DNA from: Cystobacter fuscus
Lineage (GTDB): Bacteria; Myxococcota; Myxococcia; Myxococcales; Myxococcaceae
Length of the DNA stretch: 64,000 nucleotides
Direction: 5' to 3'
Assembly: GCF_002305875.1 (NCBI RefSeq)
Contig: NZ_CP022098.1
Coordinates: 10,974,001-11,038,000 of the forward strand
The notes beneath the pieces were generated by a model. The model was given only the letters and a program-made list of their open reading frames with translations. It did not search any database and had not been told where the DNA came from. The translations under genes and the position numbers were made by a program. This document shows positions 1 to 7,896 of this stretch, piece by piece (position 1 is the stretch's first letter; the number at the start of each line of letters is the position of its first letter).

Positions 1-10
1 GAGCAGGAAC

Positions 11-1231
11 TCAGCGCTTGGACGGAGCGGGCGGTGGGGACGGCTTGCGCCCGGGGGCGGCGGCGGGCTTGGAGGAAGCCGCGGTGACGTTCGTGCGCGC
101 CGGCGTCTTGGTCTCGGGCTTCGGGGCCGGGGGAAGTACCGCGGGGCTCGCCGCCAGCACCGCCTTCACCGACTCGCGCAGCTCGCCTCGCACCACCTCG
201 CGCAGGTCCTCTCGCAACGCCGCCCGCACCTCGCGCCGGATGAGCTCCTGGAGCTGCTCGCCCTGGAGCGACGTCTTCAACTCGGCCCGCACCAGGGACG
301 TCATGTCCTCCTGCAGCTCGCCGCGCAGGCCCTTCTTGAAGTCCGTCTTGAGCGACGTGTCCAGCCCCTTCACGTCCGCGTGGATGGGGTCCAACGCCTT
401 GTTGATGCCCTCGAGCGTGGCGCCCGTGACGGCGCGGATGAGCTGCTGGGTGCTCTCGCTCTGGCTCTGCAGCTCCGTCTTGAACGAGCCCAGCGCGTCA
501 CGCATCACCCCGAGCGAGGCGATCTCCCGCTTGAGCTCCTCCAGCTCCTGGGCACGCGCGTCCAGCTCGCCCTTCTTCTGCTCGAGCTTCTCCTGGGTCT
601 CGCGCAACAGCATCGTCTGCTGCGAGCAGCGCGTGTCCACGGACAGCAGGTTGGCGTAGGTGCCGCTCGTCACCTGGCACATCGACAGCGTCTCCTGCTC
701 GTCGAGCAGCACGAGCGAGACGCTCAGCGCCACCAGGACGACGGTGAGCATGGACACGGCGGCCCCCCGCGTGATGCTCAGGCTCAGGCCCTGACGCTCG
801 AGCCAGCCCTTGCGCTGCACGCCCAGGGTGCCCGCCAGGGAGATGACCACCAGCGACAGCAACGACAGCATCTTGCCCGGGGAGATCTCCAACACCAGCC
901 GGGAGAGCAGTTGGAGGGACTGCCACGTCGAGCCCTTCTCGATGTCGAGCTCGGGGCGGGCGCCACCCTGCTGCGCGGTGCCCCAGGTGGGCTGATGAAC
1001 CACGCAGCGGCCGCGCATGTCGCTCGCCCACCGGGGCTCGCTCTGCGCGAGCGGGGTGCTCGGACACAGGCTGAAGATGTAGTCCGTGGTGCCGGTGCTG
1101 AACGCGTGGTGCATCCGCTGGCGATCAGAGGACTTCGAGAGGGCCCACCTCCACGTGTAGCCGAGGGCGGCGATCGCCAGGACGAGCGCGACCCAGGGCA
1201 GGGCCTGCTTCACGAAGTTTCGCGGGGACAT
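11..1231 (-). CDS. Membrane protein with C-terminal coiled coil, unknown function
   Basis: I do not recognise this family. The ATG at 1231 gives a 406-residue protein; the open frame runs further upstream but that part looks non-coding. Hydrophobic segments lie near residues 8-30, 117-140 and 160-178, consistent with an inner-membrane anchor. From about residue 205 to 370 the protein is highly charged with heptad-like Leu/Glu/Lys spacing, suggesting a long coiled coil with alternating acidic and basic helices. The last 50 residues are a Pro/Ala/Lys-rich tail. It could be a structural or scaffold protein, but no catalytic motif is visible. It is encoded convergently to whatever lies left of the window and is separated from the monooxygenase by about 110 bp. 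Confidence 0.7.
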   Translation of the reverse strand: MSPRNFVKQALPWVALVLAIAALGYTWRWALSKSSDRQRMHHAFSTGTTDYIFSLCPSTPLAQSEPRWASDMRGRCVVHQPTWGTAQQGGARPELDIEKGSTWQSLQLLSRLVLEISPGKMLSLLSLVVISLAGTLGVQRKGWLERQGLSLSITRGAAVSMLTVVLVALSVSLVLLDEQETLSMCQVTSGTYANLLSVDTRCSQQTMLLRETQEKLEQKKGELDARAQELEELKREIASLGVMRDALGSFKTELQSQSESTQQLIRAVTGATLEGINKALDPIHADVKGLDTSLKTDFKKGLRGELQEDMTSLVRAELKTSLQGEQLQELIRREVRAALREDLREVVRGELRESVKAVLAASPAVLPPAPKPETKTPARTNVTAASSKPAAAPGRKPSPPPAPSKR

Positions 1232-1343
1232 CGGGTGGACTCCTGAGGGTGGCACGAGAGGATCGTCCAAGCGCCGCCAGGAAACAACGCACTGCCCCGG
1301 GCGATTGTCCGTCGCACAGCGGCCCGGAGAGCACCCCCACCGG

Positions 1344-2924
1344 TCACGCGGAGGCCACCGCACCCAGGCGAGGCGAGGGAGCGAGCACCCGGGCGAGGTA
1401 GTCCTCCACGCGCTCCGTGCCGAGGCCCGGCGTGACGAGCCCGAGGTAGCCATCCGGGCGGACCAGCACGAGCGCGGGGCCCTCGAGGTCATACCCCCGG
1501 CGCGCATGGCCGTGGGTGTCGACGAGGACGTGCCGCCCCGAGCCCCCTCCCGGTGGCACCACGGCGCGCACACGTACCCTGGCGCCATACCGCGCCTCGA
1601 GTCCGGCGACGGTGTCACCGGGCAGGGAGCCAAAGGCCAGCAGCGTGAAATGCGGTCCACGGAACACGTCGAACAGGCGCAGGGCGTTGCCGGCGGCATC
1701 GTGACAGGGCGCATCCGGGGCGCGGTCTCCCGCCTCGACGCGCCCCCTCACGGAGCGCTCGTCCCGGGAGAGGGGGCCTTCCCGGTAGTGCAGCCCGAGC
1801 TGCTCCGTCTCGGCACCGCGCTGGGGGGCGTTCGCATCGCTCCGGACCCCGCGCTGATGCAACCGCGTGCTGAGGCCGAGCACCCCCGCGGCGATGGGCA
1901 GCCGCTCTTCCTCGTAGGTGTCCAGCAGGGCCTCCGGGGCGCCCGCGAGCACCTCGCCCAGCTTCCAGCCCAGGTTGTAGGCGTCCTGGATGCCGGTATT
2001 CAGGCCCTGCCCACCGTCGGGCGGGTGCACGTGCGCGGCGTCACCGGCCAGCAGCACCCGGCCCACCCGGTAGCGCTCCGCCAGCCGGATGTTGGTCCGG
2101 AACACCGACAGCCAGCGCACTCCGTACAGCCGGAGGTCGGAGCGGCCGGACCTCGCGTTGAACAGCCGTTGGATTCCCTCCTCCGACTGCTCCGGCACCT
2201 CGCCCGGAGCCAGGGGGGCCATGAGCTGGAAGACGTCCGTGCCGGCCAGCGGGCACAGGCCCACCTCGAGCTTGCGCGTCTCCAGGTCCGACCACACGTG
2301 CCAGGCCTGGCGATCCAGCCCGTCGACGTGGAGGTCGGCGATCAGCATCCGATCGTCCTCGCGCGTCTCTCCCTCGAAAGGCACCCCCAGCCGCTTGCGC
2401 ACGAGGCTGTGCCCACCATCGGCGCCCACCAGGTAGAGCACCCGGACCCGCTCGGGCTCGCTCCCCGGGGAGACGAGCGTGGCCGTCACCCCTTCGCCGT
2501 CCTGCTCGAACGCACTCAGCTCGGTGGCGAACTCCACCCGTCCCCCCAACGCGGCGAGCCGGGCCCGCAGCGCCTGCTCCATCAGGTACTGCGGGAGCAT
2601 CAACGGGAGGGGATGGGGCACGTCGGGCGAGGGCTCCCGGTGCTCGTGCATGAGGCCCGTCCACACGACCTGGCTCCCCTTGTAGGCGTGCAGCGGCGGA
2701 TAGGGCGCGGCGCCCAGGGCCTTCATCCCGTCGAGCACGCCCAGGTCCTCGAGCACCTCCAGGCCGCGCGGCTGCACCCCCTTGCCCCGCGAGCCCGCGA
2801 AGGGGGTGGCCACCTTGTCGATGACCCGGCAGGCCACGCCCCGCCGCAACAAGTCACACGCCAGCGTGAGCCCGGTGGGCCCCGCCCCCACGACGAGAAC
2901 CGGAATCGTTCCTCGAGTCTCCAT
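1344..2924 (-). CDS. FAD-dependent aromatic-ring monooxygenase (PheA/TfdB-like)
   Basis: A 526-residue flavoprotein hydroxylase of the group A (p-hydroxybenzoate hydroxylase-like) class. The N-terminus carries the dinucleotide-binding motif GAGPTG near residues 13-18. Near the middle is the second FAD motif, GDAAHVHPPDGGQGLNTG, typical of phenol/pentachlorophenol and polyketide hydroxylases. Such enzymes use NAD(P)H and O2 to hydroxylate aromatic rings; the substrate cannot be read from sequence. The ATG at 2924 is preceded by a GAGGAG ribosome site. The gene is divergent from a TetR regulator with two palindromic sites between them, so repression relieved by an aromatic effector or antibiotic is the likely control. 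The length is normal for the family. Confidence 0.9.
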   Translation of the reverse strand: METRGTIPVLVVGAGPTGLTLACDLLRRGVACRVIDKVATPFAGSRGKGVQPRGLEVLEDLGVLDGMKALGAAPYPPLHAYKGSQVVWTGLMHEHREPSPDVPHPLPLMLPQYLMEQALRARLAALGGRVEFATELSAFEQDGEGVTATLVSPGSEPERVRVLYLVGADGGHSLVRKRLGVPFEGETREDDRMLIADLHVDGLDRQAWHVWSDLETRKLEVGLCPLAGTDVFQLMAPLAPGEVPEQSEEGIQRLFNARSGRSDLRLYGVRWLSVFRTNIRLAERYRVGRVLLAGDAAHVHPPDGGQGLNTGIQDAYNLGWKLGEVLAGAPEALLDTYEEERLPIAAGVLGLSTRLHQRGVRSDANAPQRGAETEQLGLHYREGPLSRDERSVRGRVEAGDRAPDAPCHDAAGNALRLFDVFRGPHFTLLAFGSLPGDTVAGLEARYGARVRVRAVVPPGGGSGRHVLVDTHGHARRGYDLEGPALVLVRPDGYLGLVTPGLGTERVEDYLARVLAPSPRLGAVASA

Positions 2925-2942
2925 GCGCCTCTCCTCGGCAAT

Positions 2943-2976
2943 TTAACGACGTTAAGTGGTAATTTAACATCGTTAA
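2943..2976. promoter_or_regulatory. Two tandem palindromic operators for the TetR regulator
   Basis: Two 13-bp palindromes lie in the 85-bp divergent gap: TTAACGACGTTAA (2943-2955, perfect) and TTAACATCGTTAA (2964-2976, one mismatch). Their centres are 21 bp apart, two helical turns, so two dimers would bind the same face. The AT-rich cores stand out in high-GC DNA. The position next to the start of the monooxygenase fits repression of both divergent genes. Confidence 0.8.
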
Positions 2977-3009
2977 GCTGTCAAGCTCGCGAGCGGGAGG
3001 AGGAGCCAG

Positions 3010-3660
3010 GTGGCGACGCGACTGGACCGTGGACGGGTGGTGGAGACGGCGCTGCGGGTGCTCAACGAGGTGGGGCTCGAGGGGCTGACGCTGCGGAAGA
3101 TCGCGAGCGAGCTGAACGTGCAGGCCCCGGCGCTCTACTGGCACTTCAAGAACAAGCAGGAGCTGCTCGACGAGATGGCCACCACGATGCTGCGCGAGCA
3201 GCTCGGGAAGACGAAGCCCGTGCAGCCCCAGCGCGGCTGGGAGGAGAACCTGGCGGAGATGGCCCGGGGCATGCGGCGGATGATGCTGGGCTACCGGGAC
3301 GGGGCGAAGGTGTTCAGCGGCACTCGGCTCACCGACGGCACCATCTACGAGTCCATGGACGCCTTGCTGCGCGGGCTGGTGGATGCCGGGTGCTCGCTGC
3401 GCGACGCGGTGTCCGGCTTCTCCACGGTCTACAACTACACGCTGGGCTTCACCCTCGAGGAGCAGGCGGTGCACCCCATGCCGGGCGAGCGCGACCCGGC
3501 CTACGACCTGGAGCAGCGGGCCCAGCGCATCGACGGTGAGCGGCTACCTCTCGCACGCGCGGCGGGCGCGGAGCTGTTCACGAGATTCGATGACCGCTTC
3601 GAGCGGGGCCTGAAGCTCATCCTCCGCGGAATCGGGGTGGGCCTGTCGGCCTCCTCCTAG
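3010..3660 (+). CDS. TetR-family transcriptional regulator with TetR_C domain
   Basis: A 216-residue repressor. The N-terminal helix-turn-helix (about residues 10-50, including LTLRKIASELNVQAPALYWH) is of the classical TetR class. The rest matches the TetR C-terminal dimerisation/ligand domain layout. The GTG at 3010 is preceded by a GGAGGAGGAG tract, which decides the start. It is divergent from the flavin monooxygenase and probably represses it and itself through the two palindromes at 2943-2976; antibiotic- or aromatic-inducible TetR/monooxygenase pairs are a known arrangement. Its 3' part (3136-3634) is repeated almost perfectly at 5824-6322, on the far side of the toxin module. Confidence 0.92.
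   Translation: MATRLDRGRVVETALRVLNEVGLEGLTLRKIASELNVQAPALYWHFKNKQELLDEMATTMLREQLGKTKPVQPQRGWEENLAEMARGMRRMMLGYRDGAKVFSGTRLTDGTIYESMDALLRGLVDAGCSLRDAVSGFSTVYNYTLGFTLEEQAVHPMPGERDPAYDLEQRAQRIDGERLPLARAAGAELFTRFDDRFERGLKLILRGIGVGLSASS
3136..3634 (+). repeat. 499-bp direct repeat, copy 1 (inside intact TetR gene)
   Basis: This stretch of the TetR gene recurs at 5824-6322, offset by exactly 2688 bp with no indel and only about ten substitutions seen by eye. It begins at the TACTGG that encodes Tyr-Trp after the helix-turn-helix and ends at GGAATCG near the stop codon. Confidence 0.93.
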
Positions 3661-3700
3661 TCCGCTCCCGAGGGCTTGGACGTCGGCTCGAGCCAGGGCT

Positions 3701-4018
3701 TCACCCGATGAAGATACTGGCGATCTCCTCGGGTTTCACCTCGTCGAGGGCTTCGAGGATGAAATCGATACGTTCCAGGAGTGCAGCCTTCCCGCGATCG
3801 ACCGACAGTGCGGCGCGTAACTGTCGGATCTCATCGACCACCATGGGCAGGTCTTCCACGTCCACGGGGCTTCCGGTGCGGAACAGCGGTAACCATTTGA
3901 GGCCGAGATTCCTCGCCATGGGGACCCACTCGGTGCTGTACACCCCCTGGGTGGCCACCGGGATATAGAGTTCCTCCCGGTCTGGTGCCTTGAACTCAAT
4001 GAGGATCGCCACGGACAT
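3701..4018 (-). CDS. Candidate immunity protein for the adjacent nuclease toxin
   Basis: A small acidic soluble protein of about 105 residues with no signal peptide or membrane segment. The ATG at 4018 is chosen because a GGAG lies 11 bases upstream. A TTG at 4033 directly abutting the toxin stop codon is an alternative that adds five residues. No family is recognised. Small size, acidity and position just downstream of the toxin gene on the same strand support an immunity role, by analogy with polymorphic toxin/immunity pairs. This is inference from context. Base composition is lower in GC than the flanking TetR genes, as in the toxin. Confidence 0.6.
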   Translation of the reverse strand: MSVAILIEFKAPDREELYIPVATQGVYSTEWVPMARNLGLKWLPLFRTGSPVDVEDLPMVVDEIRQLRAALSVDRGKAALLERIDFILEALDEVKPEEIASIFIG

Positions 4019-4033
4019 CAGGAGTCTCCGCAA

Positions 4034-5614
4034 TCAATGTCCCGCGGTCGCCCAGTCGGGGAGAGGCGGCAGGAGCAGGTTGACACCAAAACGTATCTCG
4101 AACATCCATCCCAAGTGATTCGCACGGAGAGTATTGAGCGCCTGCGCCACGGCTGTGCGCAGTGCTGGCGTGTCACCATCAATGCGGAACTGGATGCGCC
4201 GGAAGCCTCGAATCTCCGCGAGGGCTGGCACCTGGGCCGAGCCATTCACTGTCGATCGAGTCCTGACCGCATCGTGGAGAAGGGACTGGATACGCTTCTC
4301 GGTCTTGGCTCGAATCTGCTTTTCGGCCCACTCGGCCGGGGTCTGTTGGACCTGGCCCGTGCGTGGATTCTCGCGATGGAGCTCCCGGGTCGCCTTGTAT
4401 TCGATGAACAGCTTGCTGTTCATGTCGACGCCATCGAACTCCCCGTTGGGCTTCTCCTTTCCCTTGGAGGTTTGCTCGACGAGTTCCACTCCCCGGTAGA
4501 AGCGGCCCAGGACATCCCGGGGACGTCCGCCACGCTTTTCCCGAAAGGCATCGAGGCGCTCGTTGAACCATTCCGCCATCCGGGCCTCGCCGATGGCGCG
4601 GCCGGTTGCGGTTCCGCGCAGCGTCCTCACCATCCAAATCACACCGCGAGAAGCCGCTAGCATGAACAGCCCTTCGATGAGGGCGCTCAGCAGGAGCGCG
4701 ACGGCCTCGGCGAACTCCCGTGCGGCATGCTCGAGCGCGGCCGCGTTCCCACGGGCATTCCACACGATCCCGATGAACTTGACGAACGCCGCGCTCACAT
4801 TCCAGAGGGATTCGGCAGCCCACTGCAACAACATCGCGAGCCCCAGCCATTCGAGGATGATGAGACCGATTTCGAACCCGGCGGCCGCGCCTGGTGCCAC
4901 GCCGACGCCGCCGGCCAACGCTCCAATCGCCGCCCCCACTGCCGTCGAGATCGCCAGCAAGGCGATCCCGCCCACCACCACCTCCGCCAGCGACATGATG
5001 ACATCGAACAGCGCCTTCTTGGCATGTCGCCCGACTGCCTCACGCAGATAGCGCACCGACAGAGCGATTGCCCGGCCGAAATCGTCCCAGAGTTGCCCGA
5101 TGCGAACGGCTGAGGAGGCAATACTCGTGGCGAAGTTGAGAGAGATGGACCCGGAGTTGACGACGCCCAGAAGGGACTGGGCGTAGCGACGACTCGGGAT
5201 CCAGATCAACGTGCCATGATTGAAGTGGACCTCGCGCCATCCGGTCGTGCTCGCAGGCACCGGGATTCGATTCGCATAGGCGAGGACATTCACATAGAAG
5301 CGCAGGTCCTGGCCCCATTGATCAGCTACGTCGTCGTAATACGTCTCGGCGATGGCAATAGCCGTGCTGGGAGTGCCCGGTTCCACTCGGTGTAAACGCG
5401 CGCCCGGTTCAGGGAGGTGGGTCCAAAGGTATTCGGAGGCGATGAAGCCCATCTGGCCACCTGGGGTGGAGATGTAGGACCACCCATTGGCATAGAGCCT
5501 GATGACCTGGACGTGCGTGTTGAAGGGCAGCGTCTGGAGGATGTTCTGCTCGGCGGTGCTGCGTGTGGCGCGCAGCCATACCTCGGACGCGCCATCCCAG
5601 TTGATAATTCCCAC
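4034..5614 (-). CDS. Polymorphic toxin: SH3-like N-terminus, hydrophobic middle, restriction-endonuclease-fold C-terminus
   Basis: A 526-residue protein starting at GTG 5614; the next upstream in-frame stop leaves no better start. Residues 1-65 resemble a bacterial SH3 domain and 85-145 a LysM-like segment ending in IWIPS. Residues 205-325 are strongly hydrophobic and Gly/Ala-rich, probably for membrane insertion or translocation. The last 150 residues carry a PD-(D/E)XK-like nuclease signature: Asp394/Asp397 followed by Glu405-Tyr-Lys407, then a basic helix. The architecture is delivery module, hydrophobic linker, DNase tip. No secretion signal is seen, so an export route is unknown. The gene sits between two near-identical TetR segments and has visibly lower GC than them, suggesting acquisition. 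Confidence 0.7.
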   Translation of the reverse strand: MGIINWDGASEVWLRATRSTAEQNILQTLPFNTHVQVIRLYANGWSYISTPGGQMGFIASEYLWTHLPEPGARLHRVEPGTPSTAIAIAETYYDDVADQWGQDLRFYVNVLAYANRIPVPASTTGWREVHFNHGTLIWIPSRRYAQSLLGVVNSGSISLNFATSIASSAVRIGQLWDDFGRAIALSVRYLREAVGRHAKKALFDVIMSLAEVVVGGIALLAISTAVGAAIGALAGGVGVAPGAAAGFEIGLIILEWLGLAMLLQWAAESLWNVSAAFVKFIGIVWNARGNAAALEHAAREFAEAVALLLSALIEGLFMLAASRGVIWMVRTLRGTATGRAIGEARMAEWFNERLDAFREKRGGRPRDVLGRFYRGVELVEQTSKGKEKPNGEFDGVDMNSKLFIEYKATRELHRENPRTGQVQQTPAEWAEKQIRAKTEKRIQSLLHDAVRTRSTVNGSAQVPALAEIRGFRRIQFRIDGDTPALRTAVAQALNTLRANHLGWMFEIRFGVNLLLPPLPDWATAGH

Positions 5615-5640
5615 GCGGCCTACCGCCTCGCCGTCGTTCG

Positions 5641-6348
5641 GTGTCGTTCACATGCTGGCAGTCTAATCGATGCGGTGTACCAGTCCTCACCCTGGTCATT
5701 CTCGTCTCTCACGACATCGGTGTCGTCGAGAAGTATGTGGACCGGCTCCAGGTGATGCACTCCGACAAGATCGTCGAAACCGGATCGACGGATGTGCTGA
5801 GCGGCCGCAGCCGCCATCCTTATTACTGGCGCTTCAGGAACAAGCAGGAGCTGCTCGACGAGATGGCCACCACGATGCTGCGCGAGCAGCTCGGGAAGAC
5901 CAGGCCCGTGCAGCCCCAGCGCGGCTGGGAGGAGAACCTGGCGGAGATGGCCCGGGGCATGCGGCGGATGATGCTGGGCTACCGGGACGGGGCGAAGGTG
6001 TTCAGCGGCACGCGACTCACCGACGGCACCATCTACGAGTCCATGGACGCCTTGCTGCGCGGGCTGGTGGATGCCGGGTGCTCGCTGCGCGACGCGGTGT
6101 CCGGCTTCTCCACGGTCTACAACTACACGCTGGGCTTCACCCTCGAGGAGCAGGCGGTGCACCCCATGCCGGGCGAGCGCGACCCGGCCTACGACCTGGA
6201 GCAACGGGCCCAGCGCATCGACGGTGAGCGGCTACCTCTCGCACGCGCGGCGGGCGCGGAGCTGTTCACGAGATTCGATGACCGCTTCGAGCGGGGCCTG
6301 CGGCTCATCCTCCGGGGAATCGAGCAGTCCCAGTCCCACCACCGGTGA
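5641..6348 (+). pseudogene. Chimeric remnant: ABC-transporter ATPase tail fused to TetR C-terminal part
   Basis: An open frame of 235 codons from GTG 5641. Residues about 15-60 match the end of a peptide/nickel-type ABC ATPase: a VSHDIGVVE switch region, then KIVETG and a terminal RSRHPY. At 5824 the frame passes seamlessly into the duplicated TetR sequence (Tyr-Trp-Arg-Phe) and runs to a stop. The ABC part lacks Walker A, signature and Walker B. The TetR part lacks the DNA-binding helices. Neither half can work in its usual way. It is most simply a recombination scar, though an expressed ligand-binding or dimerising protein cannot be excluded. Confidence 0.75.
5824..6322 (+). repeat. 499-bp direct repeat, copy 2 (in chimeric remnant)
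   Basis: Second copy of the TetR 3' segment (copy 1 at 3136-3634), about 98% identical by eye. The two copies flank the toxin/immunity module in direct orientation, so homologous recombination between them would remove 2688 bp including both genes. Confidence 0.93.
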
Positions 6349-6445
6349 GCGGGGCCGCGAGAAATCACCCGGGAATATCCGGAGCCGGCCGCGTAACGCA
6401 GACGCGGGGCGCGCATCGCGCCCGCGCCTTCCGGAGCGCACACCA

Positions 6446-6784
6446 ATGAAGATCACCCGCTCGCTGTCCCTCGCCGCCCTCGCCGTGACCCTCGCCAGCA
6501 CGCCCGCGCTCGCCGATGGGGCCAACTGCACGCCCAACCAGGTGGCGGTGTTCGCCAACCGCATCCACGTGCGGTGCACCGCCTCCACCGCCGGGGGCAT
6601 CTACTTCTTCGCCCTCTCCACGTCGGACTCCGCGTTCGCCAACCGCACGCTGTCGCTGTTCTCCACGGCGCTCGCGGGGGGGCGGCCCGTCTACATCGAC
6701 TACAACCCGTCCTCCACCTCGGGGGTGTCGCTGGGTTGTCTGTCCTCGGACTGCCGGCTGATCAACTGGGCCGCGATCTACTGA
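6446..6784 (+). CDS. Small secreted cysteine-containing protein, unknown function
   Basis: A 112-residue protein from ATG 6446. It has a clear Sec signal peptide (basic start, Ala/Leu core, cleavage near ALA-DG at residue 23). The mature part is about 90 residues, with four cysteines (two early, two near the C-terminus in GCLSSDC) that could form two disulphides. I recognise no family. It lies 32 bp before a secreted metalloprotease on the same strand, so co-transcription is likely, but it lacks the features of a propeptide or inhibitor that would prove a link. Confidence 0.7.
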   Translation: MKITRSLSLAALAVTLASTPALADGANCTPNQVAVFANRIHVRCTASTAGGIYFFALSTSDSAFANRTLSLFSTALAGGRPVYIDYNPSSTSGVSLGCLSSDCRLINWAAIY

Positions 6785-6816
6785 GCGTCTCCCCTCTCCC
6801 CTCCACGAGGCTCCTC

Positions 6817-7875
6817 ATGAGATTCCATCGCCTCTGGGCGAGCGCCGCCCTGTTGGGGGCCGCGCTCGCCGCGCCCGATGCCCGGGCATCCCTCTATTGG
6901 TACAACGGCGTGCGCGGCGCGACCCCGAGCGTGTGCTTCGTGGGAGACGCGCTCAGCTCCCAGCCCGCCCGGGTCCAGCAGGTGCTCGAGTACATCGGCG
7001 ACTTCGAGCGCGCCGCGAACATCCGCTTCAACTACCTGGGCACGTGCCCGGCGCCCATCGTGCTGTCCAATGGGAATGACTGGTACGGCGGCGACATCCG
7101 GGTGGTGCTGCCCTCCACCAGCGTGCCCTTCACGGGAGCGGTGCCCGGCCAGGGCTGCCCCATGTTCCTGGATGCCAATGGCCAGTACACCGGCGAGAAC
7201 AATGGCTGGGGGAGCTGGTCGAACGCCCCCGATGACCTCACCGCGAACCGGGGCTGCCGCTACAACCTCAAGCTCGGAAGTGACGCCGACGCCTCCGGTG
7301 TCCCGTGGCGCAACCACACCCTGCACGAGTTCGGTCACGCGCTCGGCCTCGCCCACGAGCACGTGCGCGATGACGTGAACACCGCCACGTGCACCGCGGC
7401 GGGTTACGGCGGCACCGCGAGCGCGGGGCACATCACCCTGTATGACCGCCAATCGGTCATGCACTACGCGTTCTCCACGTGCGGCATCGATGGCAACTAC
7501 GGCCAGGATGGTCTGTCCGCGCTGGACCGGCTCGGACTCCACATCATGTACCCGGAGGCCGCGCGCGTGGCCGAGTTCACGGGACGGACCGTCATCCGCT
7601 CGAACGAGTGGCTGAGCCTCGCCTCCACCTGGCGCGCGGCGGGCGCGGAGGCCTTCGCCGTGAGTGGCTTCTCCTGGAAGCTGTCGGGGGTGACCTACAG
7701 TTCCTCCAACTCGCTGTACACCTCGCTGGGCGCCGGAACCTACCCCTTCCAGCTCGCCTACACGGACTTCCTCGGCAGGAGCTACGCGTATTCGGGCTCG
7801 GTCCAGGTGCTCACGCCCCCGGACTACTCGGCGCGCATCGTCACTCCCGTCGCCGCCCGGTTGCCACTGATGTGA
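6817..7875 (+). CDS. Secreted zinc metalloprotease (metzincin, HExxHxxGxxH)
   Basis: A 352-residue exported protease. ATG 6817 starts a signal peptide ending near residue 23 (DARAS). The zinc site HEFGHALGLAH lies at residues 170-180, with a metzincin Met-turn (SVMHYAF, Met215) at the expected distance, so the catalytic domain is complete. About 100 residues follow that look like a beta-rich C-terminal domain. Metzincins of this type hydrolyse proteins outside the cell; in a predatory bacterium a role in digesting prey or matrix is plausible but inferred. The preceding small secreted gene is only 32 bp away. Confidence 0.88.
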   Translation: MRFHRLWASAALLGAALAAPDARASLYWYNGVRGATPSVCFVGDALSSQPARVQQVLEYIGDFERAANIRFNYLGTCPAPIVLSNGNDWYGGDIRVVLPSTSVPFTGAVPGQGCPMFLDANGQYTGENNGWGSWSNAPDDLTANRGCRYNLKLGSDADASGVPWRNHTLHEFGHALGLAHEHVRDDVNTATCTAAGYGGTASAGHITLYDRQSVMHYAFSTCGIDGNYGQDGLSALDRLGLHIMYPEAARVAEFTGRTVIRSNEWLSLASTWRAAGAEAFAVSGFSWKLSGVTYSSSNSLYTSLGAGTYPFQLAYTDFLGRSYAYSGSVQVLTPPDYSARIVTPVAARLPLM

Positions 7876-7896
7876 GGCCCGGGCGGCCGGGGCGGC

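Noticed and set aside
1305-3539. Long plus-strand frame opposite the monooxygenase and crossing the TetR gene
   Set aside because: It lies antisense to an enzyme with clear FAD motifs, crosses the divergent promoter and is rich in Arg, His, Pro and Gly, as expected for a GC-rich mirror frame.
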